Shown one piece after another: positions 26,791-41,700 of a DNA stretch of 64,000 bases. A program made the translations under genes and the position numbers. Positions within the stretch are counted from its first letter, which is position 1, and the number at the start of each line of letters is the position of its first letter. The notes under the pieces are model-generated. The model was not told the origin of the DNA. It ran no database searches and saw only the letters and a program-made list of their open reading frames with translations. Location of the stretch: the NCBI RefSeq assembly GCF_012273895.1, contig NC_052109.1, positions 3,858,432 to 3,922,431 on the forward strand, in the 5' to 3' direction. This stretch comes from Zerene cesonia (Eukaryota > Arthropoda > Insecta > Lepidoptera > Pieridae).

Positions 26791-29700
26791 CTGTAAATAA
26801 AAGGCAATAAATATATATTTTTTTACCATGAAATTATTAACTATCATGCGATTGCCAACTTACTTGTTGTGGTCGTCCCGCTGAGTCCAAAAGTGCTAAA
26901 TCCTCGGCAGAGAATACTGCTCCAGTTTTAGACCAGTCACCTAAAATAATATTGTAAATTTTACCAAAATATTCTTGACATTTTATATTATTATCTATTC
27001 AATTTATCGCACCTTTAACTTCCCGTACCGTAGTCCATTCTTCTGAATCCGTATTTGCCTGAACGACGTTCTGACTTTCGCCATCTGAATCAATGTTAAG
27101 AAAACGTGTATTTCCAAGTCTTTTTGCAAAGTCTGCTAAATGAGCGCGATAATGCAGGAGGCGATCAAAAAGGAGGAACGGGACCGTAATATAAACTGGG
27201 GCTCGCTATTTTGCCTCTTCTTGCTTGTTTTTCGCCGTTCTCGTTTTATTTTTTCGAATAAAGAACCCGTTTTCAACGGACGAAAACAAGTCTCTCAAAT
27301 TTTTGTTTAATAAATTCACTGACGCAATTTCGTTAGTATCTTTAATGGACTGCTGCGAGAATGTTGCGGAGAGCGGTGCGGTGAAAATACTTAAGTAACG
27401 ATTCTAGGCATACTATAAAACAAATTTCAAATTTTCATTCCGCTATTCTAAGTATGAACTTGAGATGTTGAAATAACCGAGTTATTTAAAATTTTTACTA
27501 AAATTGAGCCACTTTGCAAGGTTTTCGGCTCTGAGTACGACTTTTTCGCTAAAGTTATATAATTTACTTCAATTTAATAAATTTACAGTTACTATACGAT
27601 TCGTGATTTTCAAATAAACTCTTTATATCTTTCATAATCTACACCAACGTTGTTACACCACTTTCGAAAACGAGTTTATAAACTTACTTTACTAGATATA
27701 ATTTAAATATACAATTTACTACCCCTTATATGAAAAATAAATCCGCCATCACCGTTCTACAAACCGAACGAACAATTAATTAACACTACATACACACCTG
27801 GCGGGTTCAGTATGTCCGGCTGCGGCTCCTTGGACTCAGAGGGCTTGATGGTGTAGGCGACGACGTAGCGCCGGCCGCCGTCGCTGAGTTCCAGCATGTC
27901 GCCGGGCGGGTGCTTGTGGGGCGCGCGCGCGCGGCGCCGCCGGGCCAGCAGCGCGGCGAGCGACAGCCCGCCCAGCGCGAGCAGCGCGCCCAGCCCGGCC
28001 GCTACGAGGATGCCGAGAGTTGCCCCGCCCATCGCGCTCTTACCATCTGGTTTTAATCAATTGTGAGTTTTATAAACGGTAATGTTTTAATGAATGATTT
28101 CTGCAGAAAAGCAACAATCCAACATAAATAGTGAAAACCGGACAAATCGCTTTCGATGGCTTCTGTCATTATCTACAAAAATGGCCAAAATCACAAGTCA
28201 CGTTGTGTGGGTGTCCCGACATTCTTGATACCGTGGTTGGCACGTGATCATATAGGCGAGGGTTTCTAGGTTCCATTATCGTTCAGGAATTAAAATAGTA
28301 TCGGTCTGGAAGAACGGATAATGGCTCACCTACTTGACCCCAAATAAAATCATCAAATGAAACATCATATTTATATGTGTAGTGTAAGTGATTGGGAAAA
28401 ATAAGTAGTAACAAATATAAATATATACAATATTGATTACAAAAAAAAGAATAATAATATAAAACAATAGTTCTACAAACGAAAAAACACACATGTTAAT
28501 AATGAATTGCACTATGCGATTCCATAACGATTAGGTGTCTAAATAACATAAAATTGTTATTATCGTCTGTATTGGGATATTTGCATACATACAATATTAA
28601 CCGCATAAGTGAAAAACACCTCTAGCCTGAAGCTATTCGCGAAAGCTGTGGTTTAGCGGTTCTTTGAACTTGGAATATTCCTACTTAATCTCACCACAGA
28701 AGTTCGATGAACGGGACACATGATAATAGATTCAGAGATACAGGACACGCGTATAGGTGGATGTTACTTAAACATCCCAAGACGACGTAAGTACTTGATT
28801 GCTTTAGGCACTTAGCATACGAACATCGCATCGATAGACAAGTCTAGGAATAGGAGTTGTTTGACGCTTGTAAAAAAAACATATAAAAGAAATTCACTTC
28901 AATATAACTCTATTACTGGTGCGTTTTCCGATTTTTCGTAAACGTTTGCAACGGTAAAAATAGTGCGGCATTTCTCTTCGAATTTTTCAGGTTAATAAAA
29001 AATGTAACTGTTGTTTAAGAGTCGACAACAGAGACCAAGCTTTTGTTAGCTTAGGAATATGTTACTGGACTGAATATCACTTTCAACAAATATTTCACAG
29101 ACGTATTTTTATATGAAACTTATTCGTTGATATGTTACGTTTGAAATGTTATTTTTCAGTAAGCACATAAAAGACTGAACTACATAAAAATATAATCCAT
29201 TACCTTGAAATACATTTGAATATAACACATTGTTTAAATCTCGAAAGAGAAACGTACTAATTTGTTTTAAACTCGCACTGCACAATAAAAAGTAATGTTA
29301 TAGAGAGCAATAGAGCGCTTAATCCAATATTTAGGTTGTGTTAAAAACTGTGACGCCAGCGTTTTGAATAACAATTGTAACAACATTTCCGGCGCGAGTT
29401 CAACAGCAGCCCACTTAATGAATAACTGACAATTAATTTGTTACAAACACAAACCTCACAATATTTTTAGCTGAAGAGCTTTGTGCTTCGGAATTCCGTG
29501 ATCGCTTGTTAACGACTTTGTTTTCATTCATTCTTTGATTATATCTATAAAATAATTAAAACCCTCATTAGTTTAAAAAGTAAAAATACTTGTGAGAATG
29601 GTAGTAATGCAATAGTGATTTATTGAAATTGAGAGGGTCCTGAAATACAGATTTCATTTGAAAATTTTTGCATTTAATTTGCCTCAATAAAAAAACGTTA

Positions 29701-32700
29701 TACAGTGGATGTTGATGATGGATGGAGTTTCGGCACACAACATTATAAATGGGTAAATAAGTTATTAAAAATATTAAATATTTTAGGTGTAGGAAGTCAC
29801 ACTAAATTAAACATTAAATAAATACGATACAAAAAAAACTAAAAGGCCAAAATAACAGTAAGTTGACATAAAAACAATAATCTCACCAGTCCTCCTTGCA
29901 GCGTCATTGAACGCAATGTTTTCCAGCAGGGTTCTCTCCGACTCGCCTTTAAGGTTTTTTGCATAAATGAGTAGATTAAACGTGGCGCCCTCTACGTCGC
30001 CCGGTGACAGCTGGCCGAGATCTAATTTAAACGTCACTAAGCCATCTGAAAGGCAAATTACATCAACGTACTATGTATTATAGGACTCCGCTTTTAAGTT
30101 CTCCATAAATAAGTTTCGAAATCTTTCTTTTGTATTTATCTTGAAATCATTGTAATAATAATTAAATTCATGTAACAATAACATTCACACGTTCAAAATA
30201 ATTTATTTCTATACAATTCCGTTTCGGTGAAGCTGTGTGAAGCGGTACTTGTAAAAGTGCTTAACACTTTTAATTTTTAGTTTTATAGCATTGAAATGCT
30301 TTATAAATGAGAAATTTTGAAAGAATAGAAAAAATTTGATCACGAGGCAGGATTGCCTCGTGATCAAATTTTTTCTATTCTTTCAAAATTTCTCTCTTGC
30401 TTAACACTTATTTCAGTTAAAATGCGTGATGTGTATTTTTTCAATATTAGCACCTAGGAATATTTTATTTATTAAAATGAAATGAAACTAATGTTAATGA
30501 TATTGACATAACTCCATATTAAGACTTAATATAAACTTATTAGATCTATTAATTTACTAGATCTATTTATACACATTTTTTTTCTTTATTATTATTACAT
30601 TTAAAGAGAAAGATAAATAATTAATTAAAAAAACAAACAGGCCATTAAACGATTTTGATCATCATTCTCACTGACATAAACGTCTTTTTTCAACCCCGCT
30701 CAAATCTTTTTTCTATCCTGCTACAACCCGCCAACATATAAATGTTGTTCTTCAAAGTATTGCCAGAGGACTAAGATGTAGTCGAATAAAAGTCGGCGAG
30801 GTGAAGGCAAGACGTCATTAATTAAGACACGCTGAAACAGATCCCGGAGGAACGCGCCGGGCTGCATACAAATGCACTACCTACGTGATGATCTCCGAGA
30901 GCACGCGGGCAAAGACATGGATAAACGTACTGGTCCCTAATGGAGATTCAATATTCGAGAATTTTATGTTTTTATGGATTTTAGTAACCGGTGAAAGGAA
31001 AAACTAACATTATTTATTTAGCTTTAGGCCCCAAAAAGGCGCTGTATAAGTCAATAGAACTAAAAACATACGTTTCGATTGATATTATTTTTTTTTGTTT
31101 TTTGTAAAGTCTAAAAAACACATTTAAGTTGTTTATCTGGAAGAGATCATTTAATATGTAAGTATAGGTAATATACAGATAAGACCGATTTATATGCCGT
31201 TCAAAGTTTTTGTTTTTATTGTATCGACATGTTCATTTGTTGAATTAGAATGCGTAGGTACATCTGCACTGACATTTCAAAGGAATAAATTGTTAAATAG
31301 CTGGAATTGATCTCTAGAGATCAGTAACCTGACAGTTTTTAATAAATAAGTTGTATTCAAAAAGCAAAAGACAAATTAAATGAAAAGCTTTTTTAAATCA
31401 ACTGCTGTAGAATATTTAAATATTTATGAGAAAAAAGCATTATGATTCGATGTTACAATAAAGTTTAATAAATGTGAGTATATCTTTTTATTCGTATTTT
31501 TTTTTATGATTATATATAACACTTGAGCAATTTTTTCGTTTTATACTCAATTCTGATGAATTAATTAAGCAAGCAATCCTGTTATCTCAGAAAGTTGTTA
31601 TGTTACCATGTATATAGGTTTTATTTTTGAGTACAATGTCTTAAATGACAAAAAAAATACTGGATTTATGTATATTGTAAGGCATTTCTATAGAATTGAA
31701 ACTGATTTCGGAGAGATTATACAAAAAGCGAAATAGTTTTCATCAAAATTGGGCATAAGAACGTTGTAAACATCTTTATTCTGCTACTCAAGAAATNNNN
31801 NNNNNNNNNNNNNNNNNNNNNNNNNNNNNNNNNNNNNNNNNNNNNNNNNNNNNNNNNNNNNNNNNNNNNNNNNNNNNNNNNNNNNNNNNNNNNNNNNNNN
31901 NNNNNNNNNNNNNNNNNNNNNNNNNNNNNNNNNNNNNNNNNNNNNNNNNNNNNNNNNNNNNNNNNNNNNNNNNNNNNNNNNNNNNNNNNNNNNNNNNNNN
32001 NNNNNNNNNNNNNNNNNNNNNNNNNNNNNNNNNNNNNNNNNNNNNNNNNNNNNNNNNNNNNNNNNNNNNNNNNNNNNNNNNNNNNNNNNNNNNNNNNNNN
32101 NNNNNNNNNNNNNNNNNNNNNNNNNNNNNNNNNNNNNNNNNNNNNNNNNNNNNNNNNNNNNNNNNNNNNNNNNNNNNNNNNNNNNNNNNNNNNNNNNNNN
32201 NNNNNNNNNNNNNNNNNNNNNNNNNNNNNNNNNNNNNNNNNNNNNNNNNNNNNNNNNNNNNNNNNNNNNNNNNNNNNNNNNNNNNNNNNNNNNNNNNNNN
32301 NNNNNNNNNNNNNNNNNNNNNNNNNNNNNNNNNNNNNNNNNNNNNNNNNNNNNNNNNNNNNNNNNNNNNNNNNNNNNNNNNNNNNNNNNNNNNNNNNNNN
32401 NNNNNNNNNNNNNNNNNNNNNNNNNNNNNNNNNNNNNNNNNNNNNNNNNNNNNNNNNNNNNNNNNNNNNNNNNNNNNNNNNNNNNNNNNNNNNNNNNNNN
32501 NNNNNNNNNNNNNNNNNNNNNNNNNNNNNNNNNNNNNNNNNNNNNNNNNNNNNNNNNNNNNNNNNNNNNNNNNNNNNNNNNNNNNNNNNNNNNNNNNNNN
32601 NNNNNNNNNNNNNNNNNNNNNNNNNNNNNNNNNNNNNNNNNNNNNNNNNNNNNNNNNNNNNNNNNNNNNNNNNNNNNNNNNNNNNNNNNNNNNNNNNNNN

Positions 32701-35700
32701 NNNNNNNNNNNNNNNNNNNNNNNNNNNNNNNNNNNNNNNNNNNNNNNNNNNNNNNNNNNNNNNNNNNNNNNNNNNNNNNNNNNNNNNNNNNNNNNNATAT
32801 GAGATACATTCTGGAAATTCAGTAAGTTTAACATTTATATTAGATCAATTGAAATACATTCATTATTAAAACCTTGTAGGAATAACATTGCTGACTAGAT
32901 CTTATTAAAAAAGCAAATATTCAGGGAGAAAATTTTCCATTTCATATGCATACTTTGATAAATTGTCTCATTTTGAATATGCCTATTAGATTTTAGAATA
33001 AAAATGCACTCGTTTCAAGGTTGCCACATGTTCTTATTTAGGTTTCAAATTCAACATACCAGTATCATTAACGGTGCTGTTATATCTGTTGTTGTTCGTG
33101 ATGGGGTCCAACGCTTCCAACACAAAGGTCTGCGGTAGACCTCCATCGTAACCAGCGACGCAGCGCACGTACAATACCGCCATACCTTCTGTGGTGTTGG
33201 AGCCCGCTTGGAGCGAACAGTTTCTGGGAGGTGCTGGCCGAGCTAAATGAGAGAGAGATTTTTGAAAATAACTTGATTATCTCGTTCTTTTGAAGTGAAC
33301 AATATAGTAACAAGGATTTAATTAACGGTTTTATCATATCACTATCACCCTTATAGCTTATTTGAATTTTTTGCCGTATTTTTTCATACATTTTAATTGT
33401 TAGGTAAGCTAAATGTGGCTAAACTATAACATAACTAGCTAAGCTGTGAACCTGGTTATAAATAAAAAGTAATAAGAAATTAGATATACATACATTTAAA
33501 GTGTATACAACACTTATAATGTAAAAATTAAAAATTAATATAGAAAATATATTAAGGAGTGAGGTGTCGTAAAGTTTGATTAAATTGAATTATTTATCTA
33601 AATAAGACTCCGCCGTGTGAACACTGTTTATGACAAGATCCTTTGATGTTTGGACGGAAAACCAACAACATTAGATTGGACGGCCAATGTTGGCGCAATA
33701 CTTTGGCCCAATGTGTACAGTAAAAGTCGTTAAATGAAGCTACCTCCGCAGTGAGAGTACTTCAAAGGATTTTCATAGTTCTTTTCTACCTTAATTGGGC
33801 CACGTTCGTGTGTACCTGATATTAGCATGATCGGTGTTTTGTAAATGAGAATATGAGATGATAATGTTTAAAATCTAAATATAATACAGTTTGGAACTTT
33901 GTGTAATGAGTGTAGATATCAGATTTATAAACACGCATATTACGAGTACCATTATGTATTGTGATAAATATTATTTGAGTACAACTGTAATATTATAATT
34001 GAAGTTTTTACCTATTTTCATGTCTAACATGCAAAAAGATACAAAATATATACCTTTTTTCTAAAACGCATGTTTTCTTGTTTAAAATCTATACTAATAA
34101 CTTGAACCCAAAGAGTTTATTTGCTTGTTTGAACGAGCTTATCTCAGTAAATACTGTACCGATTTGAAAAAAAAATCTTCCTATATAACATCGTCTATAC
34201 GATGCGCCGTTAGTACGAGATGAATTTTTAAATCTTATCTAGAATTCTTTTTATAATTATGGAAAAGTATGCGTTTTCCACTAGTAAATATTATATTTAT
34301 TTCTTAATGTGCTAAAAACATTTAAACGAATTTTATGTTACACGCTAATTTTTAAAAATCATGGAAGAAGTCTCATAAAAATGCAGTCGTAGCTGCGTAG
34401 CTCGTAGCAGCGTAGCTCGTAGCTAAAATGCGAGCAATACCGGTGCTAGTTCCATTTATATTCATATGTTGCAATATTGTCTTTTTTATTGTTATATTAT
34501 ATTACTTTAATAAATAATATCACAAGCGACTTTTTCAAAGTAAATTGTTTAACGATTTAAGAATTTTGTCAGTTGATTATTTATTTAGTAAACCAACAAA
34601 CTTCAGAAGGAGTGAAAAAAAAGAATACACAGAATGTTTTGCATTTTCATGAAATACACAATTTATGTTTGAAAGCAAGGTAAGATTTCAGCTTAACCAC
34701 GTGATATCTTATTAAACATTTTTCGCGTCAAATAATTTAATCATAGTAATCCCGAAAGGCAAGGGCGATATTAATTCATGTTACATGCGTTGAAATGAGA
34801 ATTAAGTGCAGAGCTAAATTCACTAATTTCAACTTGACTTATAGCGGTAGGGTCGACAGTTTAACGTGTTATGTGTTATAATTCTGAGGATATTAAACGT
34901 TGCGGCTGAGGACGGTATTTCGTTGCACCTAACTTATATTTCCCCCTGCAGCTGCGTCATAGATATATTTTCAATGGCATGGTTGTTCTGCACAATTTAT
35001 GTGCACTTTCATGCCCAATAAATGCTATCTGGGACAGCGTTTATCTTATGTTTTCTGCTCAGCGTATTGTTATAGGAATATAATGCAATGGATGGACTTA
35101 ATTAAAGTATAATTAATTTCTGATCTATATGCATGCCAACAAGGATATAGGATTGATACAGTTCTCTAGATAAATGTTCTTTATTCTATTTTGTCACGAT
35201 ATTTTTTGCAAGATAATTATTTATATAGGTTTATTTCAGAATTTGCCATTTAAATTTGCAATTCAAATTATGATTAAAAAAGTTAACTATAATTTACATA
35301 AACCATTTATAAGTTCGATTCGATAAGCAAGATACGTTTCAGCACCCTCCCAGCCAAATGCTAAATAATCATGCAAACCGTACGTACCTACTCGTATATA
35401 TTAATGCTATAATTTGGAGACGTGCTGAGATTATATCTAATAATATAAATGGAAGCGGGCGATAAGAGAGAACGAAGAAATTCACATTGTCACTGAATTT
35501 AAGACGTATAATGAGACAGACGCTACAGACGCTCTCGGGGGTAAAACCGGAATGTGGCGAAAATATCTTTTACGCTTATATTTGTCGTATCCAGCCATAT
35601 AGATCCGCAAATAAGAGATATGAGATTTTGCACATTTATGTAGGTTGGACTAAAAGCTGCAGACTGAAATTATAAAACATGTAGCATTCTCGGCTTTAGA

Positions 35701-38700
35701 ACGTTAAATGCAAACGTGTGCTCGTTTTTTATTATGGCTTTTATTGGATTTTTATTTCATCATTTGGATTAAAAAGTGACGTGTGAACATGTCTTTCTCT
35801 TAATGAAGTTTACGACATTCAATGGTGTTACTAAAATATATATAAATCAAAATATCATTGAATAGGCGGAAATTATAAAATTGGCATGAACATCAAAGGC
35901 ATACATCAACTGAATTCGTGGATATCTTTATATTAATCCACAAGTTGATTATCCCTCATCAAGTAGCTTACAGCTAGATTAACAAAGTTATTTAACTTAG
36001 TACAAGAATGTATGCTGGTAGGAACAAGAGGGTAAAAGTAAACACTATATCAAGTTTGTGTTTCGAGCTCTTTGATGTTTGTGCGTAGTTCTGTTTTTAA
36101 CAAGAAATATTTATTGTTCGTATAATTATATGATAGTAACAAAATCTTAATTTACCCTCATAAGATTTTTCCAAATGAACACATACCACAAAGTACAGCA
36201 TTAACAATAATTATTGGCATTTTTAATTTCTTTTTAAATATATTCAATAGATAACCCAAACAATAACTACTAATGTAAACTATATTGTAATGATAAATTA
36301 CTATACTGTAAAATATTTAAAAAATCCAGAATTGTGTGATTGTGTGTAAGGAAATATGTTCGTTTATCATAAAGATCAAGTTATACAAGACACAATCAAT
36401 TGAATGTTATGTTATATAGCAACGAGTATGCAATATCTCACCGGCGGGAACAATCTGGAAGACGCAGGGCTCGAGCTGGCGCCCGACGGAGTTGGTGCCG
36501 CGGCAGCTGAGCGCGCCATACTCGCGCTCGCTCTGCGGCTTGTAGCTCAGCTCGCTGGTGCTCCCGTTTGCTGTGCCTGTCATATACATCGTTAACTTGT
36601 AAACACTGTCAAACTATAATCTATGTCTTAGGTTTCAATCTGCTGAAAAACCGTTACATATTACTTACAATTTAAAGCATTATTTTTCGATAGATTACAA
36701 TCTATTGGAGAGATATTGTTAAATTGTTAATGGATGTGAGTTTGGTTAAGTTCGTTCGTTTATTTTGAAAACTAGAGAAAGAGGAGTCCTGCTGAGCGTC
36801 AAAGACCTTCACGTATCAATGAGTTACTTGAAAAATATGATTACATATCAATAAGGTTTTTGTGCCTGAATCTTACATCTAATTTTAATACGAAAGTTAT
36901 TATTCACTTTACTAATACTACTCTATATATTTGTTTCTATTCTTTTCTATTTTATTCCATTACTTTCAGTTTGTTTGAATTAACAGTAATATAAATTGAA
37001 CTCATTTTATGATACAAACTTGTAATAAAAATAACATATACATACAGATTATTAGAGCAATAGACCACGACGGCCTTAGGTTATAAAGGAAATAATCGTA
37101 TGCTTAATGAAATACGTCGAATTTTGACCGACAAGGCGGACATTTTTAACATGGATACATATGGAAAAGGTTAACATCATTTATATGATATTATTATACA
37201 AAATTATAATGAAACGTAAATATTACATGTAAGTCCTTTAGTAGTAGTTGTTTTTCCTTTAAAAATTCAACCTTTCTGCCTGCGGCTTCCCTTACGTGGA
37301 CTACAAAATTTTGTACTTGGTAGATTTTCGAGGAAGAGGCAGTACTCAAAGACAGTATGACATGTTTTCCGACCTAAGATGCGTATATATTGTCAAATAT
37401 TTATTTTAGGAAAACCTGTGACCACTATTCCATATTAAAGGTTTATCCAATAACTTACTTATTCCCACGATTACATGTACTTATGCATATTACATAGACA
37501 TTCTTATATTATTATATATTAAAACTATATTATTCATGTAAAGTTTAGCCAAACCCCATATTAGTATATGTCGATATAATATATGTCAAAATGTGCCCAG
37601 TGCCTGCATATACAAACAGACAAATAGAAAAATAATACTAACCATTGTATCCGGGCCTATAAAACATTTATATGCATACTCTTTTCAAAAAATAATTATT
37701 GAGCATTGTCTGGGTATTGTTTTATTATCATCTTATTATATTCCATAGATGAAGCTTCACAGACAATATAGGTTCTGACGTATTTTTCATTTGATAAGCT
37801 ATAATGTGGGTTCAATAATGGAAAATTATGTTCATCCTCAATTCATTTGATTGTCAAATCTAATATATAAAATTCTCGTGTCACAGTTTTCGTTGTACTC
37901 CTCCGAAACGGCTTGACCGATTTTGATGAAATTTTTTGTGCTTACCCGGTATCTATGAGAATCGGCCAACATCTATTTTTCATACCCGTAAATGATAAGA
38001 GTAAGGCAGAACAGCGTTTGCCGGGTGCAGCTAGTGAAAATATAATTTAAAATCCTGCTTAGTAAAAGCTTGCCCGCAAGAGAAAACCAATAAGTTGTTT
38101 AATAAAAGTGTCTTTTTAATATAATAGCACATAAACCATAAATTGGCATCTTGACAAGAGGACCTGGTTTACTTTTCGAACTGTGGTTTTAGTTTTATCA
38201 CAAGTCCGCATGTCTTATTATAAAGAAAAATATGAGAGCTAGGATACGCATATCATAAACGATATTATAATTGAAAAAAAATGTCGAGTTACATTTTTTT
38301 ATAAATAACATGCCAGAACATAAAATTAGATCTTCAAAACGTTCTCTCGGAACAAAGTTGATATATATTTAATACAACAATACAATTTAAGATATTATGT
38401 CCTGAGAGAGTTACGTTCGAGTTGCTTTGGTTTCAGCGTAACAAAATAATATTTGTGATGGAAAATACATTTCTAAGTTCTGAAGATATTCAGAGGAGGC
38501 ATTTTGAATGTAAATTTAAATAGATACTGCTATACTTCTTACGAGTAAATTTGAATATTTTTGGCAGCAGAATTTAGCTACAATTGGGTAGATATTATAT
38601 AATTATGGTCTTTTATGTATGTGTAACATAAGGTAACAGTATTGTCAAGAAAGTTTATTTTAAATTATGAATGAGAGAATGACAATAACGAAGTATTATT

Positions 38701-41700
38701 ATGTACTAAGCCTAGCGTAAAAAGTGAAAAAATGCGGTATATTTATTCTCATACTGCTCAGTTATAGTCGCTCAAAGAAAAATCCAAGAGTTATTACTGC
38801 AACGGTACCTACAAAGGAAGCAAGATATTAATTTGAAATCTTTGTCCCTAATTTAAGTTCTGAGCACGCGTCACGTGTTCCGTCTTCGGCACAATTAGAT
38901 TTTCTCCGGCGGGATGTCTTGATTTTGTTCTTGTTTGCTGTTGTGCTTCGTTCTTTGTCTTTTGTATTTCAGTCTTGGGTCTAGCTCATGCTGTTCTGTT
39001 TGCTTTAAGCAATTATGAAGCTTGTTAGTATGACAGTAACATATTGTTCGTTGAAAACGTTAATGAACAAAGGATGCTGAACTACAAGGATGGTAACGGA
39101 GGAAAATAGAAAACGATGAAAAATTACCGACTGTAAAACGAATAACATTGATGCAATAAAATCGTGTGGGTGACGTTATGAATTAAAATCAATATTTCAA
39201 GGCCAATAAATTATGATTATAAACATAACTAACATATAGTTATACACTTTTCTTAATTTGTTTAAAATGAAGCGTTATGTTTATTAGGTGTGTGTATAAA
39301 ATATAAGCTTACCATATTTGGAAGGTGAAACATCGAGACTTTCTCCACTGTTGTTAAACTGCCAGAAGAACGTGACGTCAGGCGGGTTGGCTGTCACGGA
39401 GCAGCGCACGCGCAGCGTCTCGTCCAACTGCGCGCCCAGCACTTGCGGCGATGTGTGTGTGCAAACCGGAGCATCTGTATGAAATAGTTAACCCCGTCAT
39501 TACGGCATATAAACACCTGGGATAGCCGGGTCGCTTCTAGCAATTTCCAGCAATTTCCTATAGTGCTGAATTTCAAAGAAGTGTGTTCTGTCATTTTATC
39601 ATTCATGCAAAATAGGTGCTTACCTCGATGCAGAAATTGGGCGGTAGTTTTAAAAAACCGCTCTTATTATTTTATCGGAGAAACCTATGATTATGATGAT
39701 AAAAAAAAATTAAAATAATTATTGATCAACACAAGTGAGAAGCAATAAACAAGACATTTTAACATAGTTTTGTTGTCACTTTTTATATATATACATACAC
39801 TGAGGGCTTATGGAAAATTCAGTGTGTTTACAACATATTCCAGATAATAGAAATAATTTACAAGAAATGAAAAAGCCCTTTAAAAAGTAACGTACATCTG
39901 CCGCTGTCGTGCTTGATATAATTTTAGTTGTAAATGTTTTTAAGCCGCCTTAATGCATTATCATAACAGCAAAAGCGAGAGACAACATGGTCTTAAAATT
40001 GCGTTTCGTAATTCGGCCGTTACTCTGTGATCATTCATAATAACATACTGTCTATGAATGAAGCCGACGTTTGAAAGACAAGTTGAACGTTTCAAGATGG
40101 TTTCAAGATCCACTTTACTGTAATGTTTTTTAAATGGAGATTTAATATTATGTATGCGCCACACTAATTCCCTACGTGATTTTATTTAACGCCGTGTCAA
40201 CACTTACTATTCGATCAATGACCGACGCAAACAAGGCGCCACAAAACTTGTAACAAGTGTTCTATACTTATCTAAAGTATTTCCATTATTAAATTATCAA
40301 TTTTATTATAAATGGAAAAATCTCATGAAAATAAGGCTCTATTATTCGAAGTTAATGGAATCTTGCGATTTTGCGCTCGAATGAATAATGTAATTGTTTT
40401 ACTTTTATTTTTTCATTTGAAAAAAATACGTTATTAGATTGACATCATTTTTCAAACTTTGAAATGTAATATGCGGTTTGTTAATAATTGTTTTTTATAT
40501 AAAAAGACGTCTTTTCAAAAAGTCATGTTTAAATGAATAAAGAATGTTATGACGATGAAAATAAGAAAAATTAATTCAATCTCTCCTGATTCTTTTGGTT
40601 TTAAAATTACTGAAACGCTTTATATAAATATATATTTTTTAAGATTTTCATAGCAAGACACAAACAAAAATAAACATATTTATTGACATTACCCAATTCA
40701 CTTCAACGAGTTAATGTTTTGAACACACATCACTCTTTAGTCAATATCATAATTACCAAACGCTGCTTATCCATTATCGTTACATCATTATCTATGAAAC
40801 ACGTAACTTTCAGCGTTAAAACGAAGTTCCCTCCAATAAATAATTGGTTGCTGTTGTGATTGATGCTTCGATAATGATTTACGATTCTGAACTTTTACCT
40901 TCACTTGTTTACCAAAACTTTGTAATATCATTAATGAATTAATGATCATTGTGAATAAATGAATCCCAACGCAGTCATAACACTTTACAGTACTTTGGTT
41001 TGATCGATTATAAGCCCATAGAGACTATATCTAAAACTATCTAAAAAAAATGTTGCCCGAGTGTAATTTATAATTTAATGTAATGAGACAAAAAAAAGTA
41101 TTTAATATACATTTATAAAATGTATATTTAATGTGGCTATTGAAGAATAAATGAAAAATTAATAACCGGTCATAAAAGATAAAGGCCGAGTGTAACATTA
41201 ATGAATTTAATACGTGCAGGTTATTGTAGGTCAACTCTTATCTACTGGAAATCTCTGAGAAATAATCTAAACATGCAATTATGTTAAATTATACATTGCT
41301 TTGTTTAATCAACAGCAGTATGTCATTAGTGAGCATTGATTTATCATTTATATCGCATATAATCGGGGTTAATGTCTATCTGTAGACTGTAGAGCAAACA
41401 ATGCGTCCTTCAATAAATATTCGTCTTACCCCGTTGACTGTAACAAATCTGCCCCGCTATCTCTGAAAGAATGATTGATATTCCACGATTAAAGGCCCTC
41501 CCGATGAAATGAAATTAGTATTTCGTTATAATGAATAACAAAAGGCCGATTCAAATTGGAAAAACAATCGCAACAATTTACTTATTGAGGTGTTTTGTTT
41601 TTATTCGACTATTTTTATGGAACGAAAAGCCGTTTTGTCCAGTGGCCTATTTACGATTCAATTGTCTGTCGCATGAAAGTGAAATATCATCCAATTAATT

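Larger units (their letters stand above)
30046..33059 (-). other. Intron between Side-like exons 9 and 10
   Basis: Contains the perfect hairpin at 30309-30394, a GC-richer patch at about 30780-30940, and the 1000-N gap at 31797-32796. Confidence 0.85.
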
